Assembly (NCBI GenBank): GCA_041389725.1
Contig: JAWKRG010000002.1
Span: forward strand, 806,001 to 870,000
DNA length: 64,000 nt
From: Polyangiaceae bacterium
GTDB lineage: Bacteria; Myxococcota_A; Polyangia; Polyangiales; Polyangiaceae
Direction of reading: 5' to 3'
Below, in pieces: positions 17,424-25,286 of this stretch. Both the position numbers and the translations under genes were made by a program. Numbering within the stretch: the stretch's first letter is position 1; each line of letters starts with the position of its first letter. The notes below the pieces were generated by a model that was given only the letters and a program-made list of their open reading frames with translations, made no database searches and had not been told where the DNA came from.

Positions 17424-17517
17424 CACGCGGACGGGATCGACCCGGGCCGACCATGAGAATCGACCCGGGCCGAGCGCGACGCGTCGAGACGCGGAGTTGC
17501 GTTCATTAGCGACGCTG

Positions 17518-18048
17518 TCATCCAGCGGCGCGCGCGGTGCCCAGGGTGGACAAGAGGTGACCTTCGGTCGCCCCCCAATCCAGGACGGGGATGGCCCAGG
17601 CGGGCGCGGGGCGGCGCTGAGGTCCGAACAGAAAGCGATGACGCACGATGCCGTCGAGGTGCGCCAGTACGTCGGCGCGATCATCCACGAAGTGGGTGAG
17701 CGCCAGCCGCCGTGCGTGGATGGCCTTGTCCCGGCGCTCGCGACAGAAGCGAAGGTGCTCCGGCGGAATGCCGGTGAGCTGGTGAAATCCTTGCAGCGCG
17801 AGCCAACGCCGCGAGCGCGCTTCGATCTTCGGTCCGCACTTGGAAACGATCCACACGCGCCCGGCGAAGGGATCGCGCAGGCGACCGATGGCGGCGAAGG
17901 CACCGGGCATCTGCGGAGTACGCATCGCGTCGTCCTCGCTGCCGCTGAGAAACTGGGTGTCGCCCCCGTGTTCGTCCACGGGGCTGATGATGACGCGCCC
18001 GATGTCGATGCCGAGGGCGGGCGCTGCGGTTCTGATGTGCTTGCTCAT
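17518..18048 (-). CDS. HAD-like hydrolase
   Basis: A 176-residue protein starting at the ATG preceded by AAGGAAAG. GIDIGRVII near the N-terminus resembles HAD motif I, with the leading Asp nucleophile but a Gly at the second acidic position. VSKCGPKIEARS gives a motif II-like Ser and a following Lys. THFVDDRADVL is a good motif IV with two Asp. The cap is small. A cytoplasmic phosphatase or nucleotidase-like enzyme of unknown substrate is likely. It is divergent from the LysR gene at 18124, which may regulate it. Confidence 0.65.
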   Translation of the reverse strand: MSKHIRTAAPALGIDIGRVIISPVDEHGGDTQFLSGSEDDAMRTPQMPGAFAAIGRLRDPFAGRVWIVSKCGPKIEARSRRWLALQGFHQLTGIPPEHLRFCRERRDKAIHARRLALTHFVDDRADVLAHLDGIVRHRFLFGPQRRPAPAWAIPVLDWGATEGHLLSTLGTARAAG

Positions 18049-18123
18049 GATTCTTTCCTTCACGAGCAAGGTACGTCGCCGGGAATAATGCGGAACTTAT
18101 GGTTTCTAATATACTATAATCAA
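18049..18123. promoter_or_regulatory. AT-rich divergent promoter between HAD-like and lysR genes
   Basis: The 75-base spacer is strongly AT-rich from 18085. On the plus strand TATAAT lies at 18115-18120, only three bases before the LysR ATG at 18124, which would give a leaderless message unless translation begins further in. A LysR protein commonly binds such a divergent spacer. No single operator can be fixed by eye. Confidence 0.4.
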
Positions 18124-19008
18124 ATGGATATACCTTTTCAGGATGCCCTGGAACTCGGCCGGCTGCGTTCCTTCCTCGTGTTCGCGGAACACTGCAACTT
18201 CACTCGCGCAGCCCGGGAGTTGGCGCTGACGCAGCCTGCTCTCTTCGCGCAAGTGAAGCGACTGGCGACGGATCTGGGCGTCGAACTGTATCGCCGCAAA
18301 GGCCGCAGTTTGGAGCTCAGTCCCGAAGGCGTGCGCGTGCAGCGCTTTGCCCGAGAGTGGATCGAGCGCAGTGGTGATTTCGTGCGAGAGCTTCACGGCG
18401 TCGCACCGGCACGCAGCGTGCGCCTGGCGGCGGGCGAAGGCGCGTATCTGTACCTCCTGGGCGCTGCGATCCGCGAGCATCGCCGCCTCTCGCCCTTCGC
18501 CTTGCGGCTACTGACTCGAGACGCGCCGGGCACGCTGCAGAGTCTTCGCAGCGGGGAGGCCGACGCGGGCGTCGCCGCCCTGACGGAGCTGCCCCAGGAC
18601 TTGCATACGGAGACGCTGCGCTCCGTCGGGCAGAACCTGGTGTTGCCGCGTGGGCACGCGCTGGCGAAGAAGCGGCGTGTGACCCTCGATGACTTGGAGG
18701 ACCAGGCGTTGATCGTGCCGCCAGTCGGGCGGCCCCACCGTACCGCGCTGGCGCGCGCGCTACTCGGTGCCGGTGTGAGTTGGCGAGTGGCAGTGGAGGT
18801 CAGCGGTTGGGAACTGATGCTGCACTTGGTGCAACTCGGCCTGGGGATCGCTGTCGTGAACGACATCGTGCGCGTGCCGCGGGGGTTGGTGGCGCGGCCG
18901 CTGCGCGGGCTTTCTTCGATTCGCTACCAGCTGATCACGCGCCCAGGCGAACGCCACGAGTCGGTGGTCGAGCTCTGCGCATTACTGCGCAAGCACGCCC
19001 ACCGCTAG
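18124..19008 (+). CDS. LysR-family transcriptional regulator
   Basis: A 294-residue regulator of normal LysR length. The winged helix-turn-helix occupies residues 8-66 (RLRSFLVFAEHCNFTRAAREL..., then TQPALFAQVKRLATDLG). The substrate-binding domain begins at about 95 and shows the usual two-lobe pattern, including LVLPRGHALAKKRRVTLDDLEDQ. The ATG at 18124 gives this register; an in-frame ATG at 18088 would add twelve hydrophobic residues and is less likely. It is divergent from the HAD-like gene. The effector is unknown. Confidence 0.9.
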   Translation: MDIPFQDALELGRLRSFLVFAEHCNFTRAARELALTQPALFAQVKRLATDLGVELYRRKGRSLELSPEGVRVQRFAREWIERSGDFVRELHGVAPARSVRLAAGEGAYLYLLGAAIREHRRLSPFALRLLTRDAPGTLQSLRSGEADAGVAALTELPQDLHTETLRSVGQNLVLPRGHALAKKRRVTLDDLEDQALIVPPVGRPHRTALARALLGAGVSWRVAVEVSGWELMLHLVQLGLGIAVVNDIVRVPRGLVARPLRGLSSIRYQLITRPGERHESVVELCALLRKHAHR

Positions 19009-19254
19009 CGGTGAAGCGCGCTGGAGGCGCCAATGCGGCGAACGGCGCGGCGGCGAAGCGAAGCGAAGGGGTTAGGTGCGCGCGCACGGGCAGCGGTGAG
19101 CATGTGGCGGTACGTGAAGGTACAGGCGCGCGCGTGTTGGGCCGCGCACGGCCGAGCGCGCCATGGCTGCGGCATCGAATTTCGATCCGCTCGTCGTGCA
19201 CGACGCTCGCCAGCGGCCGTCAGGTGAAGTAGGAGTGACTCGAGGAGGACCAGC

Positions 19255-19719
19255 ATGGGCTATGGGCATCAACCGCCGGGCGGATATGGGCCGCCGGGGT
19301 CGCCGGGTGGATACGGACCGCCACCGGGTGGGTACGGACCACCGGGGCAGCCGCCGGGGTACGGGGGACCGCCGGGTGGATTCAATCCGCCGCAGGGCGG
19401 ATATGGTGCGCCGCCCGGGTACGGCGCGCCGCCTGGAGGCATGGGCGGTGGGCCGCAGATGGACCCGGTGGCGATCGTCTCGCTCGTCATCGGCATCCTC
19501 AGCTTGCCCTTGCACTTTTGCTGCTACCTGGGCTGGCCGGTGGGCATCATCGCCATCATCTGCTCCATCGTCTCGCTCGTGCGCATCAATGGATCGAACG
19601 GCAAGCTGACGGGCAAAGGCCTCGCCATCGGCGGCATCGTCGCGGCACTGCTCGGCTTCTTGATGATGATCGCGATCTTCGTGATTTGGGGTGCCGCGGT
19701 CATGATTTCGTCGGTGTGA
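19255..19719 (+). CDS. Gly/Pro/Tyr-rich DUF4190-like membrane protein
   Basis: A 154-residue protein preceded by a strong GAGGAGG. Residues 1-65 are a disordered run of GYGPP-like repeats. The rest holds two hydrophobic segments (about 74-104 and 122-150), separated by a short polar loop (NGSNGKLTGKG) characteristic of DUF4190-type double-helix membrane proteins. Proteins of this build are common in myxobacteria and actinobacteria, and their function is not established. The 246-base gap before it contains only short overlapping frames. Confidence 0.75.
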   Translation: MGYGHQPPGGYGPPGSPGGYGPPPGGYGPPGQPPGYGGPPGGFNPPQGGYGAPPGYGAPPGGMGGGPQMDPVAIVSLVIGILSLPLHFCCYLGWPVGIIAIICSIVSLVRINGSNGKLTGKGLAIGGIVAALLGFLMMIAIFVIWGAAVMISSV

Positions 19720-19799
19720 CGAACGAGCTGGTCGAAGCGCAAGCTGGGGTGCGGCGAATTCCGGAGCCGCCGCCCCGGCGCCCGTGATATTTCGTCGGG

Positions 19800-20333
19800 A
19801 TGCAGCGGGTCGGCGCGGGTCGGTGGGTCGTGTCCTTGGCTGTGTGCGCGGGTGCGGCGTACGGCGTCGTGAGTTGCTGCAAGCAGGAACCGGCACAACC
19901 TTCGATGGCGCCAACTGCCACGGAAGGGCCAGTTGCCACGGTAGCACCGGTGACCACGGAGTCGCCGGTTCCACCGCAGCCGACAGCTACGGAGAGCGCG
20001 CCGGTGGAACCGGTGCCTACTGCCAGCGCAACCGCAGCACCAATGGGTGCGGAGCTGCGACCCGGTGTCGGCAGCTGCAAGGTGGATGGCGACTGCACAC
20101 TCGGCGTCGGGGCGCGCGGCTGTTGCATTCATCCGTGCATCGCAACCGCGGTGAACGCGAAGCAGGAAGCGGCCGACAGCGCTTGGAACGAGCGTGCGTG
20201 TCGGACGAAGAAGTGCCCCCCGCCGGCTCCGTGCCGCATCACCCATCGTGCCGTCGCTGCGCTGTGTCGAGACGGGCGCTGCATGACCCAGGTCGAGCCC
20301 GTGGCGCTGGCCGACGACGATCCCGGCTACTGA
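19800..20333 (+). CDS. Secreted Cys-rich protein, probable lipoprotein
   Basis: A 177-residue protein beginning with a signal peptide (residues 1-26) that ends VVSCCK, so Cys 26 or 27 could be lipidated. A Pro/Thr/Ala-rich linker runs to about residue 85. The C-terminal 90 residues hold about ten cysteines (for example SCKVDGDCTLG, GCCIHPC, CRTKKCPPPAPC), suggesting a compact disulfide-linked domain outside the cell. It resembles other secreted Cys domains in this window in style only. The function is unknown. Confidence 0.55.
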   Translation: MQRVGAGRWVVSLAVCAGAAYGVVSCCKQEPAQPSMAPTATEGPVATVAPVTTESPVPPQPTATESAPVEPVPTASATAAPMGAELRPGVGSCKVDGDCTLGVGARGCCIHPCIATAVNAKQEAADSAWNERACRTKKCPPPAPCRITHRAVAALCRDGRCMTQVEPVALADDDPGY

Positions 20334-20497
20334 CGCGCGGGCGCTGCGAGTCCCCGATCGACGCATCGCACGCGGCGCTTCGCCTGCGGTGAGGCGCCGG
20401 CGCTTGAAACCGATCGCGAATCGCCGCCAGCGGCCCAAGGTTGGCCGAGTTCGCGGGTCGACCCGTCGGCAACCTAGTCAGCCGGGAGATGACGAAC

Positions 20498-21850
20498 ATG
20501 AACGAGCGCACTCGCGATGTGCGGCGGGCAGGACTTTGTGCGGCGATCTCAGTCTTGCTCACCCTGGGCTGCGCCCAGCGCACGACTCCACCCGTGAGCC
20601 CGCCGATCTCGCCGCCCCAGCCGCCCTCGACCGCACAGCAGCAGAGCTTCGATCGCATGTTGAGCGAGTTCGCGCGGCTGGACCGCACAGGTGGCTGGAC
20701 GGAAGAAGCGTGTCGCAGAGTTGCTGGTGAATTCGCTGAGTTTGCCGAGGCTACGCGCCAAGCCGTGGCTCGACACGATGCGGGCGTCGCGCTGCAACGC
20801 TGCGGCATGCACCAGGAAGCAGAGTCGCAGTTTAGAAAGGCGTTCGAAACTGACGCATCCCTCCATGCTGCTGAAGCGCAGCTAGTGCTCTACGATTTCG
20901 GGCGCGACCACGACGCAGCGCGCGCCATCGGGCGGCTGGAGACGTTGCTGCGCCGCGTGCGCTTTCAGAACTTGCCGGCGCTCGTGAGCCTCGCGGCCCT
21001 TCAGATGGAGCGCGACAACTCGGTGGCAACCGACGACGGCAAGAGCGATCTCGATCGCGCGAAGCTCAACCTGACGCGGGCTCTGGCGATAGACGATCGC
21101 TTCGTGCCAGCGATGAATCAGCTCGCGCTCTATCACTTGCAGGCGTCCAGAACCGCGCCGCCGGGCAAGCTGGGCCCAGCGCCCGGCAAGCTGGGCCTGG
21201 CCGGGACCAGTGAACCCGCGCGGGGCAACCGACAACGCCTCGATCTCGCCGCGCTGGTCGCGTCGCAAGGGCTCGGCAAACACCCTGGCTACGCGCCGCT
21301 GCACAACACCGCAGGTTTGATCCAGGTGGCTCTCGGCGATCTGGGAGCTGCGGCGAAGTCCTTCGCTACGGCGCGACGCCTCGACCCGCGCTTCGTGGAG
21401 GCGCACATGAACTACGCGGCGCTCAATCTCTCCTTTCGCGGCTTCGCCGAGGCCGAACGCGGCTATCGCAGCGCGCTCGCCCTCGATCCGAAGTCCTACG
21501 AAGCGCAGCTCGGCCTGGCCTTGGCGCTGCGCGGGCAGATCGGCAAAGGCGACAGACATCGAATCGAGGAAGCCGCGGTCGCGCTGGCCAAGGCGAGGCA
21601 GCTCGATCCCAAGCGGCCCGAGGCCTACTACAACGAAGCGATCCTGACGCAAGAGTTCGAGGCCAAGGACACCGAGCAAACGATGATCCCTGCGCTGACG
21701 AAGGCGAAGCGCCTGTATCGCACCTTCATCGAGCGGGCCGGCAGCGATCCCGCCTTCGCAGCAGGCGTGACGCGCGCGAAGGAGCGCTCCCAAGACATCG
21801 ACGACACGATCGAGTTCCTGCGCAGCGGCAAGACCGCCGCGGCGCCTTAG
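20498..21850 (+). CDS. gltE: TPR lipoprotein resembling gliding-motility GltE/AglT
   Basis: A 450-residue lipoprotein. The ATG at 20498 is nine bases after GGGAG and gives a short signal with lipobox LTLGC. Pro-rich residues follow, then about eight tetratricopeptide-like helical repeats to the C-terminus. From memory of the family, segments such as HNTAGLIQVALGDL, MNYAALNLSFRGF, RPEAYYNEAILTQEF and the DIDDTIEFL ending match the myxobacterial gliding TPR lipoprotein GltE (AglT), which works with the Glt envelope complex. No other glt or agl gene is nearby, so the assignment rests on sequence alone. A short internal duplication (PPGKLGPAPGKLG) lies at about 224-238. Confidence 0.65.
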   Translation: MNERTRDVRRAGLCAAISVLLTLGCAQRTTPPVSPPISPPQPPSTAQQQSFDRMLSEFARLDRTGGWTEEACRRVAGEFAEFAEATRQAVARHDAGVALQRCGMHQEAESQFRKAFETDASLHAAEAQLVLYDFGRDHDAARAIGRLETLLRRVRFQNLPALVSLAALQMERDNSVATDDGKSDLDRAKLNLTRALAIDDRFVPAMNQLALYHLQASRTAPPGKLGPAPGKLGLAGTSEPARGNRQRLDLAALVASQGLGKHPGYAPLHNTAGLIQVALGDLGAAAKSFATARRLDPRFVEAHMNYAALNLSFRGFAEAERGYRSALALDPKSYEAQLGLALALRGQIGKGDRHRIEEAAVALAKARQLDPKRPEAYYNEAILTQEFEAKDTEQTMIPALTKAKRLYRTFIERAGSDPAFAAGVTRAKERSQDIDDTIEFLRSGKTAAAP

Positions 21851-21874
21851 TCTTTCGAGTCACGAGGCACGCTG

Positions 21875-21975
21875 GAGCAGCGACGGGCTACTCGCATGCG
21901 GGTCTGGCGACGCGCGACTCGCGAGGTTCGACGCACGCGCGTCTGGCGACCAGCTACTCGTGGACCTCGTAGCGA
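21875..21975. repeat. Degenerate repeats around the truncated hydrolase 3' end
   Basis: The motif GGTCTGGCGAC or GCGTCTGGCGAC recurs at about 21900 and 21939. The pattern (G/A)CTACTCG, which holds the minus-strand stop of the truncated hydrolase, recurs at about 21888 and 21953, with a diverged copy at about 21918. This is a weaker case of the gene-end duplications listed elsewhere. Confidence 0.45.
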
Positions 21976-22268
21976 GCGACGCCCTCGGGAGCCGACGCGA
22001 TCGGAGCGAGGATGCCGGCAAATCGGTTCTCTCCCTGCACATGGAGCTGAAAGAACGCGATGGCGTAGCGGTTGATCAACTCGTGCGCCTGCGCCGAGGG
22101 AATGCTGTCGGGGCCACAACCGTCGTCGAACTCCTCGACGGGCAAGCTGAGCAACTCGACCAACTCGCACATGTTCGAAAACGTATAGTGCCCAGCGTGG
22201 TCGATGCCCAGCAGGTAGCTCGTGCCGCCGAGCTGTTGGTAGGGTTTCACATTTTCATTTGCATACAT
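21954..22268 (-). pseudogene. C-terminal fragment of an alpha/beta hydrolase
   Basis: The 104-residue reading frame resembles only the last third of a PAF-acetylhydrolase/dienelactone-hydrolase-like enzyme. It holds a catalytic-His region (GIDHAGHYTFSNMCEL), then CGPDSIPSAQAHELIN, then an AIAFFQLHVQGENRF helix. The nucleophile and acid regions, about 200 residues, are missing, and the sequence immediately upstream turns into an AT-rich spacer. It may still be translated but should be inactive. The fragment end abuts the arsM promoter region, consistent with an insertion or deletion event there. Confidence 0.6.
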
Positions 22269-22349
22269 CAAATATTGAGTTATTCAGTATTCAGATGCTG
22301 CAAGTGAATGAGGCAGCGAATCCCCCTTCAACCAAAGGAAATCCAGGAA
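22268..22349 (+). promoter_or_regulatory. AT-rich spacer upstream of arsM
   Basis: The short dyad-like TCAAATATTGA at 22268-22278 is followed by a direct repeat ATTCAG-T-ATTCAG. This is the only place for the arsM-marR promoter. AGGAA lies before the arsM ATG. A metalloregulator site here is plausible but not demonstrated by the sequence. Confidence 0.4.
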
Positions 22350-23204
22350 ATGTCGAATACTCCGTGTTGTGCCCCGGGCTGCTGCGGCCCCGCTGCCCGA
22401 ACCGACCTCGCTGAAGGCGAAGACGCGATCCGCGAACAAGTGCGCTCCCAGTACGCGCACGTCGCTCGCCGAGGCGGCGGCGACCAGGCCCACGACGTGT
22501 CTCGCGCCCTTGGCTATTCGGAGGCCGAGCTGAGCGCCGTGCCCGAGGACGCGAATCTGGGCGTCGGTTGCGGAAACCCGACCGCCATCGCCTCCCTGAA
22601 CGCGGGCGAGACGGTGCTCGATCTCGGCGCTGGCGCTGGGCTCGACGCCTTCATCGCGGCAACGAAGGTCGGAAAAGACGGGCGCGTCATCGGTGTCGAC
22701 ATGACCCCGGAGATGCTCGCCCGCGCGCGCTCCAACGCCGTCAAACACGGCGTGGCGGATCGCGTGGAGTTTCGCGAAGGTGTGATCGAGGATCTACCCG
22801 TCGTAGCCGACAGCGTCGACGTCGTTATCTCCAACTGCGTGATCAACCTCAGCCCCGACAAGCCTCGTGTTTTTCGCGAAGCCTTTCGCGTGCTCAAGCC
22901 GGGCGGTCGGTTGGCGGTTTCCGACATCGCCCTGACCGAGCCGCTGCCTCAGCAAATCCAGGAGCACGCCGCGCTCTACGCCGCGTGCATTGGTGGCGCG
23001 ATGCTGATCGACGACTACGTGGCGGCCATCGAAGCCGCGGGCTTCACCGAGATCAAGGTCAACGGTCGCGACGCCGGCGCCATGTTGGAAGGCTGGCTGG
23101 AAGATCCCCTGGTGGCGTCCGTGGTGGAGGACGTCGGCGCGGATGTCGTGCGCCGTGCCGCTTCTACCGTGAAGAGCTACGCCGTCGAAGCGCGCAAGCC
23201 ATGA
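22350..23204 (+). CDS. arsM: Arsenite S-adenosylmethionine methyltransferase
   Basis: A 284-residue enzyme that methylates As(III) using S-adenosylmethionine. The class I methyltransferase motif VLDLGAGAGLD lies at about 91-101. The arsenic-binding cysteines expected in ArsM appear in LGVGCGNP (about 72), ISNCVINLSPDK (about 163) and AACIGGAM (about 215). The N-terminus begins with an unusual cluster of five cysteines (residues 6-12). The next gene, a MarR regulator, overlaps the stop by ATGA, so the two are co-translated. No arsenite permease or ArsR is in the window. Confidence 0.92.
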   Translation: MSNTPCCAPGCCGPAARTDLAEGEDAIREQVRSQYAHVARRGGGDQAHDVSRALGYSEAELSAVPEDANLGVGCGNPTAIASLNAGETVLDLGAGAGLDAFIAATKVGKDGRVIGVDMTPEMLARARSNAVKHGVADRVEFREGVIEDLPVVADSVDVVISNCVINLSPDKPRVFREAFRVLKPGGRLAVSDIALTEPLPQQIQEHAALYAACIGGAMLIDDYVAAIEAAGFTEIKVNGRDAGAMLEGWLEDPLVASVVEDVGADVVRRAASTVKSYAVEARKP

Positions 23205-23641
23205 CGGACTTCACGACCGACCTGCTCGCCATCTTCCGCAAGTTCGGGTTGTTCGAGCGCGACCAGATCTGCTGCGGCACCGTCACGGTGCCGCAGTGCA
23301 TCGTGCTGCAAACGCTGCTGGAAGGCGCAAACGACATCAATGGCCTGGCGGAAAGCTCCGGGGTGACCGCCAGCGCGATGACGCGCTTGGTGGATGGCCT
23401 GGAACGCAACGACTGGGTCACGCGTCAGCGTGGCGCCGACGATCGGCGGCGCATCGTCGTGGAGCTGACGCCGGGTGGCGAGCAAGAAGCGCGGCGGCTG
23501 CGCGCCCTGACCGAAGCGAGCGTCAACGCGGTGTTGCAGGCCATCCCTACCGACAAGCACGCACAAGTGACCGAGTCCGTGCGCCTGATTCGCGAGGCAC
23601 TGGACCGCGCTGGACGAGCGGCGACGAAGTGCTGCGGTTGA
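23201..23641 (+). CDS. MarR-family regulator with Cys clusters, coupled to arsM
   Basis: A 146-residue winged-helix regulator. The DNA-binding core is at about 45-100 (INGLAESSGVTASAMTRLVDGLE, then the wing RGADDRRRIVVELT). Unlike most MarR proteins it carries Cys 24, Cys 25 and Cys 33 in the N-terminal helix region (QICCGTVTVPQC) and a second vicinal pair at the extreme C-terminus (KCCG). Three close thiols suit As(III) binding. The start overlaps the arsM stop. It is therefore a likely arsenical-responsive repressor filling the usual ArsR role; this is inference. Confidence 0.82.
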   Translation: MTDFTTDLLAIFRKFGLFERDQICCGTVTVPQCIVLQTLLEGANDINGLAESSGVTASAMTRLVDGLERNDWVTRQRGADDRRRIVVELTPGGEQEARRLRALTEASVNAVLQAIPTDKHAQVTESVRLIREALDRAGRAATKCCG

Positions 23642-23789
23642 CCGAGCGCCGCATCGCGAGAATCGCGCGGTCTGGGGTCGCCAGGCGCGCGGAGGTCGCC
23701 AGGCGCGTGGGTCGCGCGCGCGTCACCGCACAACATGAGCCCGGTTCGAACCCGCACCGCGTCTGGGCAGATGGTGCTAGCGTCGGCTC

Positions 23790-24329
23790 GTGACCGATTG
23801 GTTCGCCATCGTTGGCGCCCGCAGCGACGACAAGCAGCGCGCTTTGGATCAAGTGGTGGCATGCCTGCAGTCGCAGCTGCGACTCGCCGGCTTCTTCCAG
23901 GAACGCGTTCACGACGACGCGGGCGAGGTCTCGGGTTGGGACGTGGTGCGCGTCGGCGGCAGTGGCCGCGAAGTACTGGCGCGTCGCAGTCCGAATCCGG
24001 AGCTGTGCGCCTACTCCTTCGAAGTCGGGGGCTTCGGTGCCGCGCGCAGCTGGGCGCAACAGGACGCGGACGTGGTCCTGGTCGGCGGCATGGGCAAGCT
24101 GGAAGCAGCCGGCGGCGGCCATTTCCCCGTGGTGCAGGCGTTGATCGAGGCGCCGGACGCGCCCGCCCTGCTGCTCTGCATTCGCGACACGAGCCTCGCC
24201 AACATCGCGCTGCGTCTGCCGGATCCCGCGGGCTTCATCCACTTGCCGTGCGAAGCATCCGAGCTCGACGATTTCTGCAACGCGATCCTCGAACGCTGCA
24301 CGATGCGCGCGTCACTTGCGCGCGGGTAG
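23790..24329 (+). CDS. DUF2478-like protein
   Basis: A 179-residue protein beginning with GTG. It starts with an Asp/Ser loop and a helix (ARSDDKQRALDQVVACLQ) and contains ADVVLVGGMGKLEAAGGG, typical of the DUF2478 (NTPase-like, molybdenum-linked in some genomes) family. There is no signal peptide. No molybdenum gene is nearby, so the family link gives no firm function. Its last seven codons fall in a repeat shared with the end of the convergent gene, so the C-terminus may have been rewritten by duplication. Confidence 0.55.
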   Translation: MTDWFAIVGARSDDKQRALDQVVACLQSQLRLAGFFQERVHDDAGEVSGWDVVRVGGSGREVLARRSPNPELCAYSFEVGGFGAARSWAQQDADVVLVGGMGKLEAAGGGHFPVVQALIEAPDAPALLLCIRDTSLANIALRLPDPAGFIHLPCEASELDDFCNAILERCTMRASLARG

Positions 24330-24405
24330 GTCGAGGCGCGTCACTTGCGCGCGGGTAGATCAAAGCGCGGCGAGGCACGCGTCACTTGCGCGCGGGTAGG
24401 TCGAA
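24307..24405. repeat. Three copies of one gene-end sequence shared by convergent genes
   Basis: The 20-base core CGTCACTTGCGCGCGGGTAG occurs at 24309, 24338 and 24379. The first copy supplies the TAG of the plus-strand DUF2478-like gene; the last supplies the TGA and final residues (LPARK) of the minus-strand gene. The units are 29 bases for the first two, with a short gap before the third. Confidence 0.9.
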
Positions 24406-25275
24406 CACCGCGGGCGCGCTGCGGTTGCCCGCGAGATCCACGGCGATCACACCGATTCGCACGGGCCCCTCATCCCGGGAGTCGAAGCTGAAGCCGCGAC
24501 AACCCATGAACCCGATGCCCAGGAGTGGTGGACTCTCGGCGAAGGTGCGAGGATCGACGAGGAGGCCGTAGCCCGCCGCCGGCTGCGAGAAGTCGAGCGT
24601 CGCTCCGGGTTTTTCGCTCCACACCTGATAGCGCACGAGCCCCGGCCCGCCCTCGTCTTTGGCGGGTGCGGCCTGGACGAAGATCGGCGCCGCGCCTTCG
24701 TAGTCGTCAAGCGTGATCACTCGAGGCTTTCCCGGTTTGCTGGGCTGGGGCTTGGACGGGCGATATGCAGAGCTCGCCGTCCAACTCGGCGCCACTTCAT
24801 CCGCCTTGGTGCCGGTGCGCAAGGTACCGACGAGGATTTCAGCTGCCTCGCTCACCACCACCACGTCGTAGCGCGCGCGGGGGCGCAACCGTTCGCGTGG
24901 AATCAGCTCGTACACCTCTGTCTCCGGCAAGATCGCGCGCTCCAAGCGGCACTCGATGACGTGGGATTCCTTGTCACGCACCGGTGCGCTGCGCAGCTCG
25001 AAGGACAGGACGGTCGGCGGGCAGGGGCTGGCGGCATCGCAGCCCCTGGCACGACGCAAGGCGAGTTCCGTAGCCCTTACCCACACGTGGGTATTGAGCG
25101 GCGCACGCACCAGGGGCGGCGGATAGACCTCGAACGCCGGTGGCGCGACGCAGGTGTAAGCCATGCCGTCCTCGTGAACGCCGAGCAGCGCAGCGCAAAG
25201 GAGCAGCGCACGCCATGGCGCAACGCCGCTCGTCCCTGAAGCTGGCGTCCAAGCCCTGACCGCGGTTACCCTCAC
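24382..25275 (-). CDS. Secreted Ig-like domain protein
   Basis: A 297-residue protein from a GTG at 25275, chosen because it supplies a signal-like hydrophobic stretch (WRALLLCAALLG) before YTCVAPPAFEV; an ATG at 25164 would lose it. The mature part opens with PPPLVRAPLNTHVWV, resembling the bacterial Ig-like repeats that describe property values, and has several beta-rich stretches. A Lys/Pro/Ser linker lies near residue 180. Four cysteines could pair. It is probably periplasmic or surface exposed. The start lies inside a palindrome shared with the divergent gene. Confidence 0.6.
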   Translation of the reverse strand: MRVTAVRAWTPASGTSGVAPWRALLLCAALLGVHEDGMAYTCVAPPAFEVYPPPLVRAPLNTHVWVRATELALRRARGCDAASPCPPTVLSFELRSAPVRDKESHVIECRLERAILPETEVYELIPRERLRPRARYDVVVVSEAAEILVGTLRTGTKADEVAPSWTASSAYRPSKPQPSKPGKPRVITLDDYEGAAPIFVQAAPAKDEGGPGLVRYQVWSEKPGATLDFSQPAAGYGLLVDPRTFAESPPLLGIGFMGCRGFSFDSRDEGPVRIGVIAVDLAGNRSAPAVFDLPARK

Positions 25276-25286
25276 CGCGTGAGGGT
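25268..25286. promoter_or_regulatory. Perfect palindrome containing two divergent start codons
   Basis: ACCCTCAC and GTGAGGGT flank CGC, an 8-3-8 perfect dyad. The likely GTG of the minus-strand Ig-like protein (25275-25273) and of the plus-strand lipoprotein (25279-25281) are both in it, three bases apart. Promoters would then lie inside the opposite genes. Confidence 0.5.

Noticed and set aside
23740..23765. GGTTCGAACCC resembling a tRNA T-loop
   Set aside because: The flanking bases do not form the five-pair T stem, and no anticodon arm or acceptor stem can be drawn in the surrounding 80 bases.
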